Source: Megalonaias nervosa
Lineage: Eukaryota; Mollusca; Bivalvia; Unionida; Unionidae
Assembly: GCA_016617855.1 (NCBI GenBank)
Contig: JAECUM010094156.1
Span: 1-64,000, forward strand
Length of the DNA stretch: 64,000 nt
Reading direction: 5' to 3'
Part shown: in pieces, positions 10,062 through 20,561 of the stretch
Numbering within the stretch: position 1 is the stretch's first letter
Layout of the letters: each line of letters opens with the position of its first letter
The notes under the pieces: model-generated
What the model was told of the DNA's origin: nothing
The model's database searches: none
The model's input: the letters and a program-made list of their open reading frames with translations, nothing else
Made by a program: the position numbers and the translations under genes

Positions 10062-13000
10062 TTAATTAAAGATGATATTAAATATATTATCTCTGGTACT
10101 GGCATAGTGTCCAATAACTAATGTATTAATTCCGTCCTCGCAATATCTCTTATCATCAAAATTACTTAGTCCCCGTTTTATTATTGTATCTGTTTCAAGT
10201 TTGTGATGTTTTGTTCTGATAACATTTGTTTTAATATAATTAGTGTAGGTGTTTAGCGCTGCTTTAAAATCATCAGATTTCATACAGTTTTTTACATATC
10301 TGCGGGGAATACCTTTTGCTTTTTTGTCAGTTTATCGTCATCTAAAATTACGGCGTACATTTTTCTTCTTAGTCCAACAAATTCCCTAACTGGCACAAAC
10401 ATAAATTCATCTTTCATCTTGCCGATGACTTTTTTATTTACATCATCAGGAAATCCACTAATTGCTGGATCATCAGATAAATCAAATAAACTTTAATTGT
10501 TATAAATATCTTGATAAACATCCTCACATTTAATATTATAAACAAGCGAATCCGTATCAGTAAATAGCAACTCCGAACTTGGCCACTGCTTTCTGGTAAC
10601 ATTATAGTGAAAGTCGTACATTAGCCATTTTGTTATGTCAATTATAGCTGCACCAACATAAATCGGTTTATTCAGTTTCAAATTTGTTTTTCGTCGCTGT
10701 ATTGCAACAAGATTTTCATTAAAGATTTTCATACTGACAAAACCGTCATCGTTGACTAATTTATTTCTCGGATTTACATCATTTACAATTTCAATATTGA
10801 CTCGCTTTATTATATTTTCCATAGTCTTACCGAACACGGAATTGTTCATCAACTTGAAAAAGTTTTTCTCAAAATTGGTCTTGGCAAGAGCACGACGTTT
10901 GGTATTTAAATCAATATAATCTGCCATCCACCGTGATTGATTAAATTTTAGCATGCGATGAACTTTTCTCAGAATTAGTCCAGCATCTACTGCTTGTTTT
11001 AAATTTTTGTAATGTATCACGTAATTTCCTTGATTTAAAAAACTTGGAACTAGCTTATTAACGAACGAATTTTATGCTGTTGTCATTGCCTGTTGCTCAG
11101 GCGATAATAAACTATAATCGATCATCATTGACTCTGCACAAAACGGATAGTCGTTATGTAGATCATGTAACGAACTAGGATAATCGAGATCAACCTCAAC
11201 AAAATAACTGACATGTTCTGGTAAATCTTTTTCAGTTTCCTTAAGAAACTGATCTGGAGTTATCCAATGAAATCCACTGCACGGCATTGGCTCTGACATT
11301 GCATAACCTTACAAATTATTTTGATCTGAATAAATAATATAATTTGACGGTAAATTGTTATCGTAATGTTTTAAGTATTTATTATTAGCTACCGCATATT
11401 TTTTGCTATAACGCTGATTCCGCCGCTAATTCCTTTTTCAATAAACTTAAACATATCAGCATCAGTTAAGAGATTCAATTCTATCCTGCTTGTTTTTAGC
11501 AGAGCTTCCCATGACAATCCTGGCGCAGAATAATGCTAACAAGGATCTAATCCGTAATTTTCATGACTAACTTTACGAAAACTCTCGAAAACATCTGCTA
11601 GTAATAAACATCTGTTTTCAAGTATAAATCATGATAATCACCAAGTGTCTTACAACCAAATTTATTCTAAATATCTTGTGCATATTTGTAATCGTCATCT
11701 GTAATATTTTCATTTTTTAGCTGCGAGTAAAATTTAATCTTTGTTAGGTAGAGAAGTTTCATCAAATCTGCTCCAGTCATCGAGATACTCATACGGAAAG
11801 ACACCTTTTTTTTTGTCAGAGAGACGTTGTCTTCACCAAAGCAACTTTTTAAATTATTGAAACTGGTACAACCTTTTACAATCTCATCTAATGGTGCTGC
11901 CATAAATTGCAGAGTGTCGATGAAACGTAATTTGCCAAGCGTAACTGACATATACTATTCAAAATTGTTTGGAATACATTTTATTATATTGTTTAAGTTT
12001 AGTCTAGATTTAATTTCTCATCGCCAAATGCATCGACAATAATATGACTATCATAACTACGAAAATTATGTAAAACGACAGGAATAAAATTTGGCGCATG
12101 AAATTTCAAATTACAGTCATTATGTGCTGCTCCGTGACATTGGCCGGTTAGATGATAGGGATGGCGCACTTTATCGCCAGGCAGAGGTTTCTCGCAGATA
12201 TGACAATTAACTGCCTCATCAAAATTAAGTTGTTGTTTGGATGTTATTTTTATTGGAGCTGTTTTAGATAATCTGTTGAAAATTTTATTAACATCGTGTA
12301 TTAAATTTTTTAGTAACCACACGGTAGGATTTTTACCTCTGTACAATTTTATTGGACTTGAAAATTATTGTTAGCTCAACAAACTACTTTATAAGCTGCT
12401 CCACAAGGAACATGCTGTTTATTTTTCTAGTGCTTGATTTATTTGGATCATTTTCTGCGCCTGCCACAGGAACAAGTAGACATTCGAAATCAGCATAAAT
12501 AACAAACAGAATATTTAATTTATGATTATAATTTTTAAATTTTAATACTTTTTCTTTTTCTCCTGGCATTGTTATTTTTTAACCCTTAACACAGTATTCA
12601 AGATGATCATGCAGTTTTTTATCTTTGGAAAAACCTTGTAAACAACGGTAGCAGAAATATTTCTTATTTTTATCTTTATTATATTGTCTGCCAACTAGGC
12701 CGTTAAAGTTTTTTTTTTTATCCAAACGTAATGATTCTTATAAAACAGCAAGTTTATTGTTGATTGCAAAACTTTTCTGAAATATACCTTGGATAAACAT
12801 TTTCACACTCGTTAAGACCAAATATATTAACTGAAATATTATTTTGCTTTTCAAACTTTGGTATTTGATTTTCTGCAACTGGAAAGTAAATACCATTAAA
12901 ATTTAATTTTGATACGTGACTATAATACTTGTCAATGCGATCAGCATTTTTTTTTTTCTTCTGCTGGAAACATCGCAGAAAGAATAGCCCACTGGAAACA

Positions 13001-13095
13001 TCTGTTATCAAAGTTCTTTACATTTATACAGCAGTTTTTATTTATAACTTTTTGAGGGAGATCAACGTAAGAACTAGCACGAAGTACATTATTAC
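10062..13095 (-). pseudogene. protein-primed family B DNA polymerase, N-terminus deleted (copy 1)
   Basis: Polinton pPolB, the enzyme that would copy the linear element from a protein primer. Visible in order on the minus strand: a CCINVKN and FQWAILS block, PVAENQIPKFEKQNNISV, VIYADFECLL (exonuclease motif I), an inserted CHICEKP...HLTGQCHGAAH zinc-binding segment typical of Polinton polymerases, VLHNFRSYDSH (Exo II), SKLMNNS-type motif B (NNSVFGKTMEN) and LLFTDTDSLVY (motif C). The reading frame is broken at least seven times (for example near 12700, 12380, 11960, 11640, 11310, 11040 and 10490). About 115 N-terminal residues are missing because a deletion joins the gene to the HNH gene at about 13095. 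Unlike copy 2, motif B keeps the usual Ser. Confidence 0.9.
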
Positions 13096-13097
13096 AA

Positions 13098-13604
13098 GAA
13101 GAATTTCAACCTCATCCCGTGTTTGATCTTTACGAAGCCTCTGATAAAGGAATCATTCGAAAAATACAAACAATAAAGTATTAGGAAAATAAATAACAGT
13201 GGTTATCTTAAAATAAGTGTCAGAGGAACCAAACAGACCAAGCTGATTATTATGGCCATAGATTTGTTTACGAAACGTATAACGGACCTATACCTAATGA
13301 TTTAGTGATAGATCACATCAACAGAATTAAAACAGACAATCGTCTAGAAAATCTCGAACTTTTCACGCTTAAAGAAAATAGCAGACGAGGACGAGGCGGT
13401 GGTATCAATTTCAGATGTCCTGCTAAACCTATAATTGCGGTAATTACTGAAACAGATGAGGAACTAAAATTTCCTTCAATCTCATCTGCTGCAAGATACT
13501 ACAAGATAAATCCGGCAACAATAAAATATGTCGCAGATGGCAGAACAAGATCAGCAACATTACAATCAACATTCAACAGAATCATCTTCAAATATGACGA
13601 TTAA
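13098..13604 (+). pseudogene. NUMOD4/HNH endonuclease-like gene, 5' half deleted (copy 1)
   Basis: It begins inside a NUMOD4-like block (HPVFDLYEASDKG), then after a frame-breaking stretch has the HNH core VIDHINRIKTDNRLENLEL and a C-terminal NUMOD1-like helix-turn-helix (FPSISSAARYYKINPATIKY). The family cuts DNA site-specifically, often as a homing enzyme; the Polinton role is unknown. It lies antisense to the neighbouring polymerase. The first half of the gene (present at 39240-39560 in copy 2) is lost in the deletion shared with PolB. Its 3' end overlaps the next gene by about 17 bases in convergent orientation, as in copy 2. Confidence 0.85.
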
Positions 13605-13863
13605 TTATATTTTCTACCTCAGTTTTGGTAAGACAATTCTGAGCAAACATTCAAACATCATCTTTGTTAAATTAGTGTAATACTTGTTCTGTCATTGAGT
13701 TTATTGTTTTATGCCGCTGTTAGCAGAATTTTATTAGAATCACCTTTCATAACAATAACATCAACAAGCAAGAATATCCTGACAAACATTTTCGCACTGC
13801 CTCCGCTAGTTCTGGATAATTTAATATATTAACTTTCTGATGATATTTTATCTCGTTAGTCAT
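13588..13863 (-). pseudogene. small unknown Polinton protein (copy 1)
   Basis: Counterpart of 38493-38774. The start MTNEIKYHQKVNILNYPELAE matches MFGEIKYDQRVNILNHKELAE, and the C-terminal NCLTKTEVENIINRHI matches NCLTRNDIANIISYRI. The frame breaks after about 38 residues, and the middle is recovered in other frames. The ATG at 13863 was chosen over the longer upstream frame because it matches copy 2. Function not recognised. Confidence 0.65.
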
Positions 13864-13899
13864 CTTATTATTATAAATTAGATAAAAATATATTATAAT

Positions 13900-14345
13900 A
13901 TGGATTTGATGAAACGACTTGCTGATAATTACGCTCATGATAATTTTACAGCAGGAGATGCTACAGTCGCAATCGACTCGGTTGGTTATACAGAGAACGA
14001 CATTCTACTTAACAGCGACGACGAAAAAAACGAGATTGTATGTGTAGCTGATAAAAAAAATTACGGCAGACCGACAACTGGTAGATATAATGTAAAACAT
14101 CATATCGCAAAGAAAATTTTGAAATTTAATTTTTCAGTAGATGAAAATCAGTCGTTTTGGCGGCTGATAAAACCCTTTTTGAACATTAGAATTCCAAACC
14201 GACAGAAAAAATACAAAATTCGATTTTATATTTGTCAAAATATGTAACCGAATGACGATTTCTGACTATCGCAGACAATATCTAATATCGTTATGTGAAA
14301 CAATAAAATGTAAATCTGTCAAACGTAAGTACTAGGAAATCTACA
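13900..14345 (+). pseudogene. unknown Polinton protein, convergent with the integrase (copy 1)
   Basis: About 115 residues are open, beginning MDLMKRLADNYAHDNF and including GRPTTGRYNVKHHIAKKILKF and QSFWRLIKPFLNI. The matching gene of copy 2 (37981-38454, minus) is 157 residues long. The last 40 residues here lie in another frame after RFYICQNM. An acidic middle (about residues 35-55) is followed by a basic half. No known family. Position and orientation are conserved in both elements, back-to-back with the small gene at 13588-13863 and tail-to-tail with the integrase. Confidence 0.65.
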
Positions 14346-14351
14346 AAAACA

Positions 14352-15680
14352 TTATTTCAATATTTGTTTCGTCGGTACCCAACTATTAAATTTATCGCTG
14401 TATCCTCTCCACTTGACAAGGCTATTATTACCTTTATTCCTGATAACTTTTTCAATAGCAAATATATCTTGCTCAGTTTTCTGCAGTTTCTGCTCGTAAA
14501 AACTACCAGTTATAGTCTCACCCAATAAATCTTTTAGCGCGTATGTTACAGACATTGTCAGTAAAACTTTATCAACAACAAATTCTTCTTCGCTCCAGTT
14601 TGGAGTAAATCATTTTTCAAATTTTTTTTCGTCAGAGAAATTCTAACTTTATCACCAACTTTAAATTTATGTCTGCGGTATATGTTTTCGTTTGCAATAA
14701 TTGGATTTTAACTGCATCATTTGGTGACATTTTTATTGATCTATGTTTTGTGTTATTGCATTTATCAACAATCTGCTGTAGATCGTCAATATATTTATTT
14801 GCATTTTTAGCTGTCAAATGTTTATATATCAGCTCGTTTAGAGTATGATTAAATCGCTCGACGATAACGCTCTTACCTTCATTTCCAATAACATATTTTG
14901 TAATGTTATTTTGCTTCAAAAACTGCTCCAATTTTTTTTATTAAAAAACTCCGCTCCATGATCGGTCCAGATTCTGTTTGGTTTTCTTTCTGTACTTGTT
15001 ATTATTTGTTTTAGTGTATCAGTTATCGACGTTCCTGTTTTATCTGAAACAGGTACACTAAACGCGTATTTACTAAAAAAATCTACAACGTTAAATAAGT
15101 ATGTATGCTCATTAAACTGAGCAAGATTTGTCACATCAACTAAATCTATAGCCCAGATATCGTCAACGGCATATGCGACAACTTTACGTCGCGGACACTC
15201 TTTTTTAGGTTTGTGTAATTCAGCTGCAAGATCATCATACAATTCATTTCCAAGACCTAACTTATATTTTGTTCCTATCATTCCTTGAACTAACCTTCTA
15301 TCAAATCGTTCTCTCATATTTTCAGGTTTCATCTCTTTAAGTTCATCTAGCATCACCTTATCACAGCCGTGCTTATCTTGCTCATTATCACGATAACAAA
15401 TATCATGACGCATTGCTATTGCATCAACTTGATTATAAGGCTCTTGTCCTGGTAATGGATTATCGTTTTTGTCTAACTGTTTGTCCAGTGGATTGTACGG
15501 CCCAGTATATTTATGGCCTGGTAATGTCCAACTTCCTTTTGGTTTTGGTAATTTTCCAATAAATTTGTGGATGTCAATGCCGCTGCCAATTACTTCACGG
15601 CGATTGCATGATTGACAGTAGGTAATAATTTTATCTTGTTCGATACAAAGATCTTTATCCCAATTACAATTACATTTCAT
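14352..15680 (-). pseudogene. PLA2-like domain fused to rve integrase and chromodomain (copy 1)
   Basis: One frame of 254 residues carries three parts: a Cys-rich start (CNCNWDKDLCIEQ, YCQSCNRR), a phospholipase A2-like domain of the parvoviral VP1 type with Ca-loop GHKYTGPYNPLD (about residues 56-67) and catalytic RHDICYRD (about 91-98), and the integrase core beginning LHKPKKECPRRKV. The first integrase Asp is in WAIDLVDV and the second in WTDHGAEFF. After a frame change at about 14925 the catalytic Glu block (VIVERFNHTLNE) follows, and a chromodomain (SLVKWRGYSDKFNSWVPTKQ) ends the gene near 14352. The integrase would insert the element; PLA2 domains of this type act in membrane breach. 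Frame breaks near 14925, 14640-14710 and 14580 make this copy inactive. Confidence 0.9.
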
Positions 15681-15689
15681 TTTATTTTT

Positions 15690-16080
15690 TAATCGTCGAC
15701 AAAAATATTTATCAAAATTTATAATCCTGAAAATTTTATAAATTTTGATAAAATTGTTGTTTTTTTAACTAATTTTTAGCTAAAAGTCCTGTTTTTTTTT
15801 AAGGGAAAATGGTTTAAAAAATCAGTCCGATTTCTTATTTTTTGAGGGTCTAACCTCAAGCAATTTTATATTTGACTTTTAGATTTTTTAATAAATTTCA
15901 CAATGTTTGCTAAAAAGTCATCAAAAATCGACAAAAACAGACAAAAAATCAGCTACAAATAAGAAATTTAAACCAAAGTTTTCCGTTTTAATCAAAAAAT
16001 CTAAAAAATCAAATATAAAATCGCTCGGGGTTTGGGCTTTAAAAAACAAGAGATCGGACTGATTTTCTTCGTCAATTAAT
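15690..16080. mobile_element. foldback insertion inside Polinton copy 1
   Basis: In copy 2 the two genes flanking this spot are only 6 bases apart; here about 400 bases intervene. The stretch contains an inverted repeat with arms at about 15817-15900 and 15985-16066 (AAATCAGTCCGAT on the left, ATCGGACTGATTT on the right, continuing as TTTTATATTTGA-like sequence). Next to it is a perfect 17-base palindrome (TTTATCAAAATTTATAA at 15708-15724 and its reverse complement at 15735-15751). No coding capacity. It is best read as a MITE-like insertion, perhaps nested. Confidence 0.65.
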
Positions 16081-16100
16081 CATCTACTAAAATAACCTTA

Positions 16101-16259
16101 TCAAACATTCCAGCTTCCGATAATTTCTTTAAAAGCATACTTTTTTCTACCACAGATTGCACAAATACTTTTTATCATTATCCTATTATTTTTTGTATTT
16201 TCCGTTGTCTCATCCTTATTCTCTGTTCTAGTTTTACATTTGAGACAGTATGTTGACAT
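16101..16259 (-). CDS. small zinc-ribbon protein (DUF5679-like), copy 1
   Basis: 52 residues starting MSTYCLKCKTRT with a second Cys pair at SICAICGRKK, giving a CxxC...CxxC zinc ribbon. The pattern fits the DUF5679-type proteins often found beside capsid and protease genes in Polintons and adenovirus-like elements; the role is unknown. The start is the ATG at 16259, the same start as in copy 2. The tail changes frame near the end: a VILVDD ending, also seen in copy 2, lies in the neighbouring frame just past the stop. Confidence 0.75.
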   Translation of the reverse strand: MSTYCLKCKTRTENKDETTENTKNNRIMIKSICAICGRKKYAFKEIIGSWNV

Positions 16260-16269
16260 ATTCCTTAGT

Positions 16270-16590
16270 TTAGATAAAATTCATCGCAATCTCATCATTA
16301 GCGTGAGAAGGTTGCTTGTCAAATTGTAAAATAAACTTTAAAAAATCAGAGGATTGAGACATCTGTCGGATAAACATAATGCAATAATAACCACAAGCAG
16401 ATGTTCCAAGCGGTTGTAGTTGATTAGACCAGTAATTTATTTTTTTAAATTTTTAAAAATATATCTTTTTATAAGATTACTAACGAATGAATCAAAATAA
16501 TTATTATCATAGACAGCAACCCAATGAGTGCCAGATCCATCATCAAAGTTTCGTATATTTACAATCAACTGTCGATCCAATAACTCGTTC
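16270..16590 (-). pseudogene. adenain-like cysteine protease fragment (copy 1)
   Basis: C-terminal two thirds of the maturation protease. The catalytic His block DDGSGTHWVAVYD, the acidic block NNYFDSF, and after a frame break the Gln-to-Cys block (SNQLQPLGTSACGYYC) are visible. The N-terminal part is missing: a deletion near 16590 joins the gene directly to the MCP remnant. Adenain-type proteases process capsid precursors during virion maturation. Confidence 0.85.
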
Positions 16591-17020
16591 GGAATGTCAA
16601 AATAAAAGATAGGTTACAGTGATCGAAATTCCTCTACTGATATCTGAGATCCACTGTCCGCGTCCTGATATATTTGCATCGCCTCCATAAGGTACATATA
16701 CGGCCGAGATATGTTTCTGGGGGCGTCTACGGCAAAGTTATATTCGATTGCACGTTCGGGATATTGTTTAAAATTTACTCTAACAAAGATTCGTCTGACA
16801 TCAAGGTTATCAAATACGGAGTTGTTCATTTCTTGTTCATTACGACGTGCCTGTCGTTGAAATACAACGAACAAATGTCGAGGCAATTGTTCGCTTGACG
16901 TAGTTGTAACACGCCAGGTGTAATCAGTTGCGTTAGGAATCGCTGCTTGGTAAATTCTGTTTTGCTGAAAATATATCTTTTTCGTGTAAGCGGTCAATAA
17001 TGATTCGAGTTCCATCGTTT
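16591..17020 (-). pseudogene. major capsid protein, C-terminal fragment (copy 1)
   Basis: About 140 residues match the C-terminal third of the MCP at 33853-35403: NATDYTWRVTTTSS, RPYMYLMEAMQIYQDAD, SQISVEEFRSL. A stop replaces the Tyr of the LYPIFYFD block of copy 2 (16614-16616). The upstream side is joined at about 17015-17025 to the ATPase and the downstream side at about 16590 to the protease, so only a middle-to-late segment of the capsid gene survives. Confidence 0.85.
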
Positions 17021-17331
17021 TATTTTATGCTTGGACGAATCAAGTTCGTCAACTGGAATTAATTCCTCTAGTTGTTTTATTAAAAATATATCATCGCCAG
17101 TTTATCATTGTGCTCGCTCAATAATTCGTATTTATCCTGTTGTGGGTTAATTGTGTAAACATATACCCTATCGTAATTAAAGTTATCGTTGAGTAAGAGA
17201 TTTAATAATAAATTTGTTTTGCCAGAATCTGTACGACCAACAATAAGATAATGACAATCTGGAAGTTCGTTATCATGTTTATGTTTGATTAATCGTTCGG
17301 TGTCAAAATTTAATATCGTTGACATCGCCAT
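17021..17331 (-). pseudogene. packaging ATPase, N-terminal fragment (copy 1)
   Basis: The first 80 residues are open and carry the Walker A region, here as VGRTDSGKTNLL against VGRIGSGKTNLL in copy 2. After a small frame change the sequence continues for about 25 residues (including PVDELDSSK) and then stops matching at about 17025, before Walker B. It starts at 17331, divergent from the fibre-like gene with 38 bases between the two start codons. Confidence 0.85.
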
Positions 17332-17369
17332 TATTGTTATACAATTTTATATTATATATTTTATATAAT
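17332..17369. promoter_or_regulatory. divergent promoter region of copy 1
   Basis: Only 38 AT-rich bases separate the ATPase start (minus) from the fibre-like gene start (plus), with TTGTTATACAATTTTAT at the ATPase side. The same phrase in reverse complement lies in the matching 55-base gap of copy 2. Any promoter for both blocks must lie here or inside the genes. Confidence 0.5.
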
Positions 17370-18625
17370 ATGACCTATTACACAAAGTTTGGAACAGCAC
17401 TTACGGGATCTGTTTCCGCTGACGAACCAGCAATAACTGATACGTCATCATTAGTAAAAAAGCGGCAATGACAGGTAATTTATTTGTGTCAAATCAACGA
17501 GTTCTAGGTTTAGAAACAAATTATCCGCCAATAAATGTTGTTGATACACAAGCTGTTAGTTATGCACAACTTAAATCCGTCGACAATAATAAACTATCAT
17601 TGACAGGAGGAATTTTAAGCGGCAACTTAGATATGTCAGGAAAAAAATTATAATTTGGAAACCGCATATACGCCTGCAAACTTAGATCAAACACAAGCTG
17701 TAAGTTATTTACAGTTGAAGTATGTGGATAATAACAGGCTTGATAAAACCGGTGGAATGGTTACAGGCAATATTATCATGTCGAGTAAAAACATTATTGG
17801 GTTGGAAACCGTATATCTACCAGCAAATGTTGATAATACACAAACTGTAAGCTATGCGCAACTAAACTCTGTTGACGATAACAAGCTCAATAAAGCTGGC
17901 GATACAATGACAGGTAGCCTTGTAATGAGCAAAAACTAAAAAATAACTGGATTACCGACAACCTCTCCACCAGCTAATGATACTGATGTCATTAGTTATG
18001 CTCAGTTAAAAGAAAAACTCACACCGTATTTAAAACGATCCGGTGGACCAATGTCAGGTAAAATAAACATGAGAAACAATAAAATAACAACGACATATGT
18101 TCCAGTTAACCCTAATGATCTGACAAATAAAGTGTATGTTGACAGTCTGTCCAGTGGTATAAAACGAACTAAAAATAATGTTGGGTATATTCCAACACTT
18201 TTCAAGGCAACTGACAACCGAGTTGGGTTTTAGGTAAGCGCATCATCATATTATCTTGAAAATTATCCTCATTACGCTTTCTCTGATAGACAGGAATGGA
18301 CGACTAACGGAGAAAACAAAGACTTTTGGATCAAAATCAAATGTCCCGTTGCAGTCGCTATTTGGCAATTACATTTGCGCGGTCGATTAAACTTTAGTGT
18401 TGGGCGAATTTATGGTTGGCAATTGGAAGGATCAAACGATGATATCAAATGGGTAATATTGTATAGTACAACAGACACGTATATCTCAACAACACAAAAT
18501 TTTACAATTCCGATAGAAAATACCGTTAACAAGTACTTTTACTTTCGAATTTACGTGTCACGGCTGAAGTTCCGTTTCCCGGATTGACAGCATTTCAAAT
18601 ATACACACTCGATGATCAAATTTGA
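17370..18625 (+). pseudogene. phage-tail-fibre-like repeat protein with discoidin-like C-terminus (copy 1)
   Basis: About 418 codons, broken by frame changes near 17460, 17650, 17940 and 18235. It starts MTYYTKFGTAL, then four to five repeats of about 42 residues with MTGNLFVSNQRVLGLET, a DTQAVSYAQLK step and DNNKL; the later repeat ends NPNDLTNKVYVDS. These are the repeats of phage fibre and collar proteins (GNI-M...DA-NK-YVD). The C-terminal 140 residues (YWLEGSNDD-type block WQLEGSNDDIKW, preceded by FWIKIKCPVAVAIWQLHLRG) resemble discoidin/F5-8C carbohydrate-binding folds. A host-attachment spike is the natural inference. It starts the leftward gene block, divergent from the ATPase. Confidence 0.75.
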
Positions 18626-18642
18626 TCTAGTGTTATAAAATA

Positions 18643-19960
18643 ATGTCAGAACCACCAATTATAACCGTTGCGAGAGAATTTTATGATAATATTTTTAACC
18701 CTAACAAAAATTTCAGTCCTGAAGCAAAATCTGTGGACGAATTAGAAGCAGAATTTATGATAGTAGGTATGAGAAATATTCATTTCGAGTCAATAAACGA
18801 TCCAAAAGTGCTAGCAAATTATAAAAATTTTGCTTGCGTTTAGGTATATTCGAGGACTACAACTAATAGAAGCAATAAGAAATTTTGATATTATCGACAA
18901 TTATTGTCATCCTGATGACTGTCTAGAAGAACAAAAACAAGTTGAAATCCTGCTAAAAAAAAAACTTGTTCGAGCTCAGCTAGAAAAATATTGATAGAAT
19001 AATTCAATCAAATCTGTTAAAAGCACGAGCGTATGGTACAAAAACACTGGAAGAAAGACGAATAAACGAGAATCATAGTCGTCTTGACAAACTAGCGGAA
19101 ACTAAAATAATAAGATTAAAAAGGAACAAAAAGTTCTATGATAGTTTTTCAAAACGAGAAACTTTAAAGTATCTCAGTATGTACTACCACGACAAAGAAA
19201 CCCTAGTTAAAATCATTAGCATGATAGTGGATGCGGAGTTAATTATTAAATTGTACTCGAATGCAATTTACCAACGATACGTAAAAAAGCCAGAATTCGA
19301 TCCGATTATTGTTAATAAATCTCTAGAGATAATTAAAACGTTTGACAAGGAAATTGATAATTTTAGTGATGTTGAGCGAGAAAAGTTTTTTGAAGAAGTC
19401 GAACAAAGTTGGAAGAAAAGATTGATTCTTATTGCGACATAAGTGAAGAAGATGATATTCCACTTCCAACACTCCAACGCTCTAGACAATTGTCATTACG
19501 AAATTATTACAATGAAATTGAGAAAATATTCACAGAATCATACGTAAAATTAATGGTAAAAGTAGCTAATGCTATTGGTCTTATCATGATTAATTGGGAT
19601 ATAATACGAAAATTGATGCTTATAAATTTCATAGTCGCATACGCAATTATCATACAACATCTTGTTCTCAAAAATTTAACGTTGGATCAAATAAGCTTGG
19701 TACTAGGATTTATTGATGAAACAGAAAGAGAATGCGGTAATTTGGTAAATAAAACAAATTTGTATGAACGTGAAGTAGAAAACACGTTTGACTCCTACAG
19801 TTGATTAAACAAAAATGAGGTACTAACAGATGAACGATATAGAGATACTACGTCAGATGTTTATGACAAATATAGAGATTTTATAGCTGACCCTAACAAT
19901 AATAAATTCCGTGAGTTTCTCGATTCGATTGTTGGTACTAGAGTTTTTAATATTGTATAA
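18643..19960 (+). pseudogene. unknown helical Polinton protein B (copy 1)
   Basis: Counterpart of 27842-29136. It begins MSEPPIITVAREFYDNIFN 17 bases after the fibre gene and ends near ADPNNNKFREFLDSIVG. It contains charged helical stretches, an acidic SEEDDIPLPTL segment and a hydrophobic helix (LMLINFIVAYAIIIQHLVLK). Stops or frame changes occur at about 18840, 18960, 19150, 19430 and 19801. No known family. Conserved position next to the fibre gene in both elements. Confidence 0.7.
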
Positions 19961-19983
19961 AAATTGTAAGCAAATATTGTATA

Positions 19984-20457
19984 ATGAAAAAACAGATCGT
20001 CGATTTCAATCATATTTCAGATGAAATTCCAAAACAGGATGTGGACGCACTAATGCAATATTACAAACTTTATCATAAAAACCTTTGGTGTGTAAAACAA
20101 TGTTATAAGTATTACAGTAGAATACTTCGAGTAATATCATATTTACCACTGCTAATGACTAGCTCTGGTATAATCTCAAGTGGAGTATCATTAAACCCGT
20201 TTTTATTAATAATATCTGGTGTTGGTGTTTCTCTTTCAACAGCGTGTAAGAAGATTGAACCTCGACTTGAGACCCCAAAAAATGCCTGCAAAACATCAAG
20301 TATGACTTATAAAAAAATTACTTGATCAGACATGATCTTATTTGCGAGGCGTAAAATATGATATGGACGATTTAATACGAGAGTTTCGTATTATTAACAG
20401 TATGTTAATAGATATTCTGCCAGCAGGTATGAAAAAGATCATCATAAAATGTGGTGA
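19984..20457 (+). pseudogene. unknown membrane-segment Polinton protein A (copy 1)
   Basis: It starts MKKQIVDFNHISDEIPKQDV after GTATAATG. Residues about 55-90 form a hydrophobic hairpin-like region (YLPLLMTSSGIISSG, NPFLLIISGVGVSL), followed by a helical tail that changes frame after KKIT. The counterpart at 27329-27830 is about 165 residues when read across its break. No known family. It is the outermost gene on this side, just inside the TIR. Confidence 0.7.
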
Positions 20458-20498
20458 CCGATCATCATCGCTACTGTTTATTTTTTTTTATTATTCAA

Positions 20499-20561
20499 CA
20501 TAACGGTTATAGTAGTAATAGAAAACCAGGTTTTCTAGATCAAAGACCCCCTTACCCCGAG
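20499..20561 (-). repeat. right terminal inverted repeat of Polinton copy 1, truncated
   Basis: ATTCAACATAACGGTTATAG through CCCCCTTACCCCGA is the reverse complement of 8815-8883 with few changes. After 20561 the match stops, so the outer 120 or so bases of the right TIR and the second Gypsy half are gone. Confidence 0.8.

Larger units (their letters stand above)
8691..20561 (-). mobile_element. Polinton/Maverick copy 1, deleted, right end truncated
   Basis: A left TIR at 8691 and a truncated right TIR ending at 20561 enclose genes in the same order as copy 2 (26805-45201) but in reverse. Reading right to left they are the two unknown genes, the fibre-like gene, ATPase, MCP, protease, zinc-ribbon, PLA2-integrase, two unknown genes, HNH and PolB. 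Compared with copy 2 it lacks about 4.0 kb between ATPase and MCP, about 0.85 kb between MCP and protease, and about 0.85 kb between HNH and PolB, and it has gained a foldback at about 15690-16080. Nearly every gene has frameshifts or stops. The left end AGTAGTAATAG resembles the AGTAGTAGATG terminus of copy 2. The base before it starts the Gypsy remnant. Confidence 0.9.

Noticed and set aside
13747..13938. A 63-residue protein starting at 13938
   Set aside because: The start that matches copy 2 is the ATG at 13863; the upstream extension overlaps the divergent gene at 13900.
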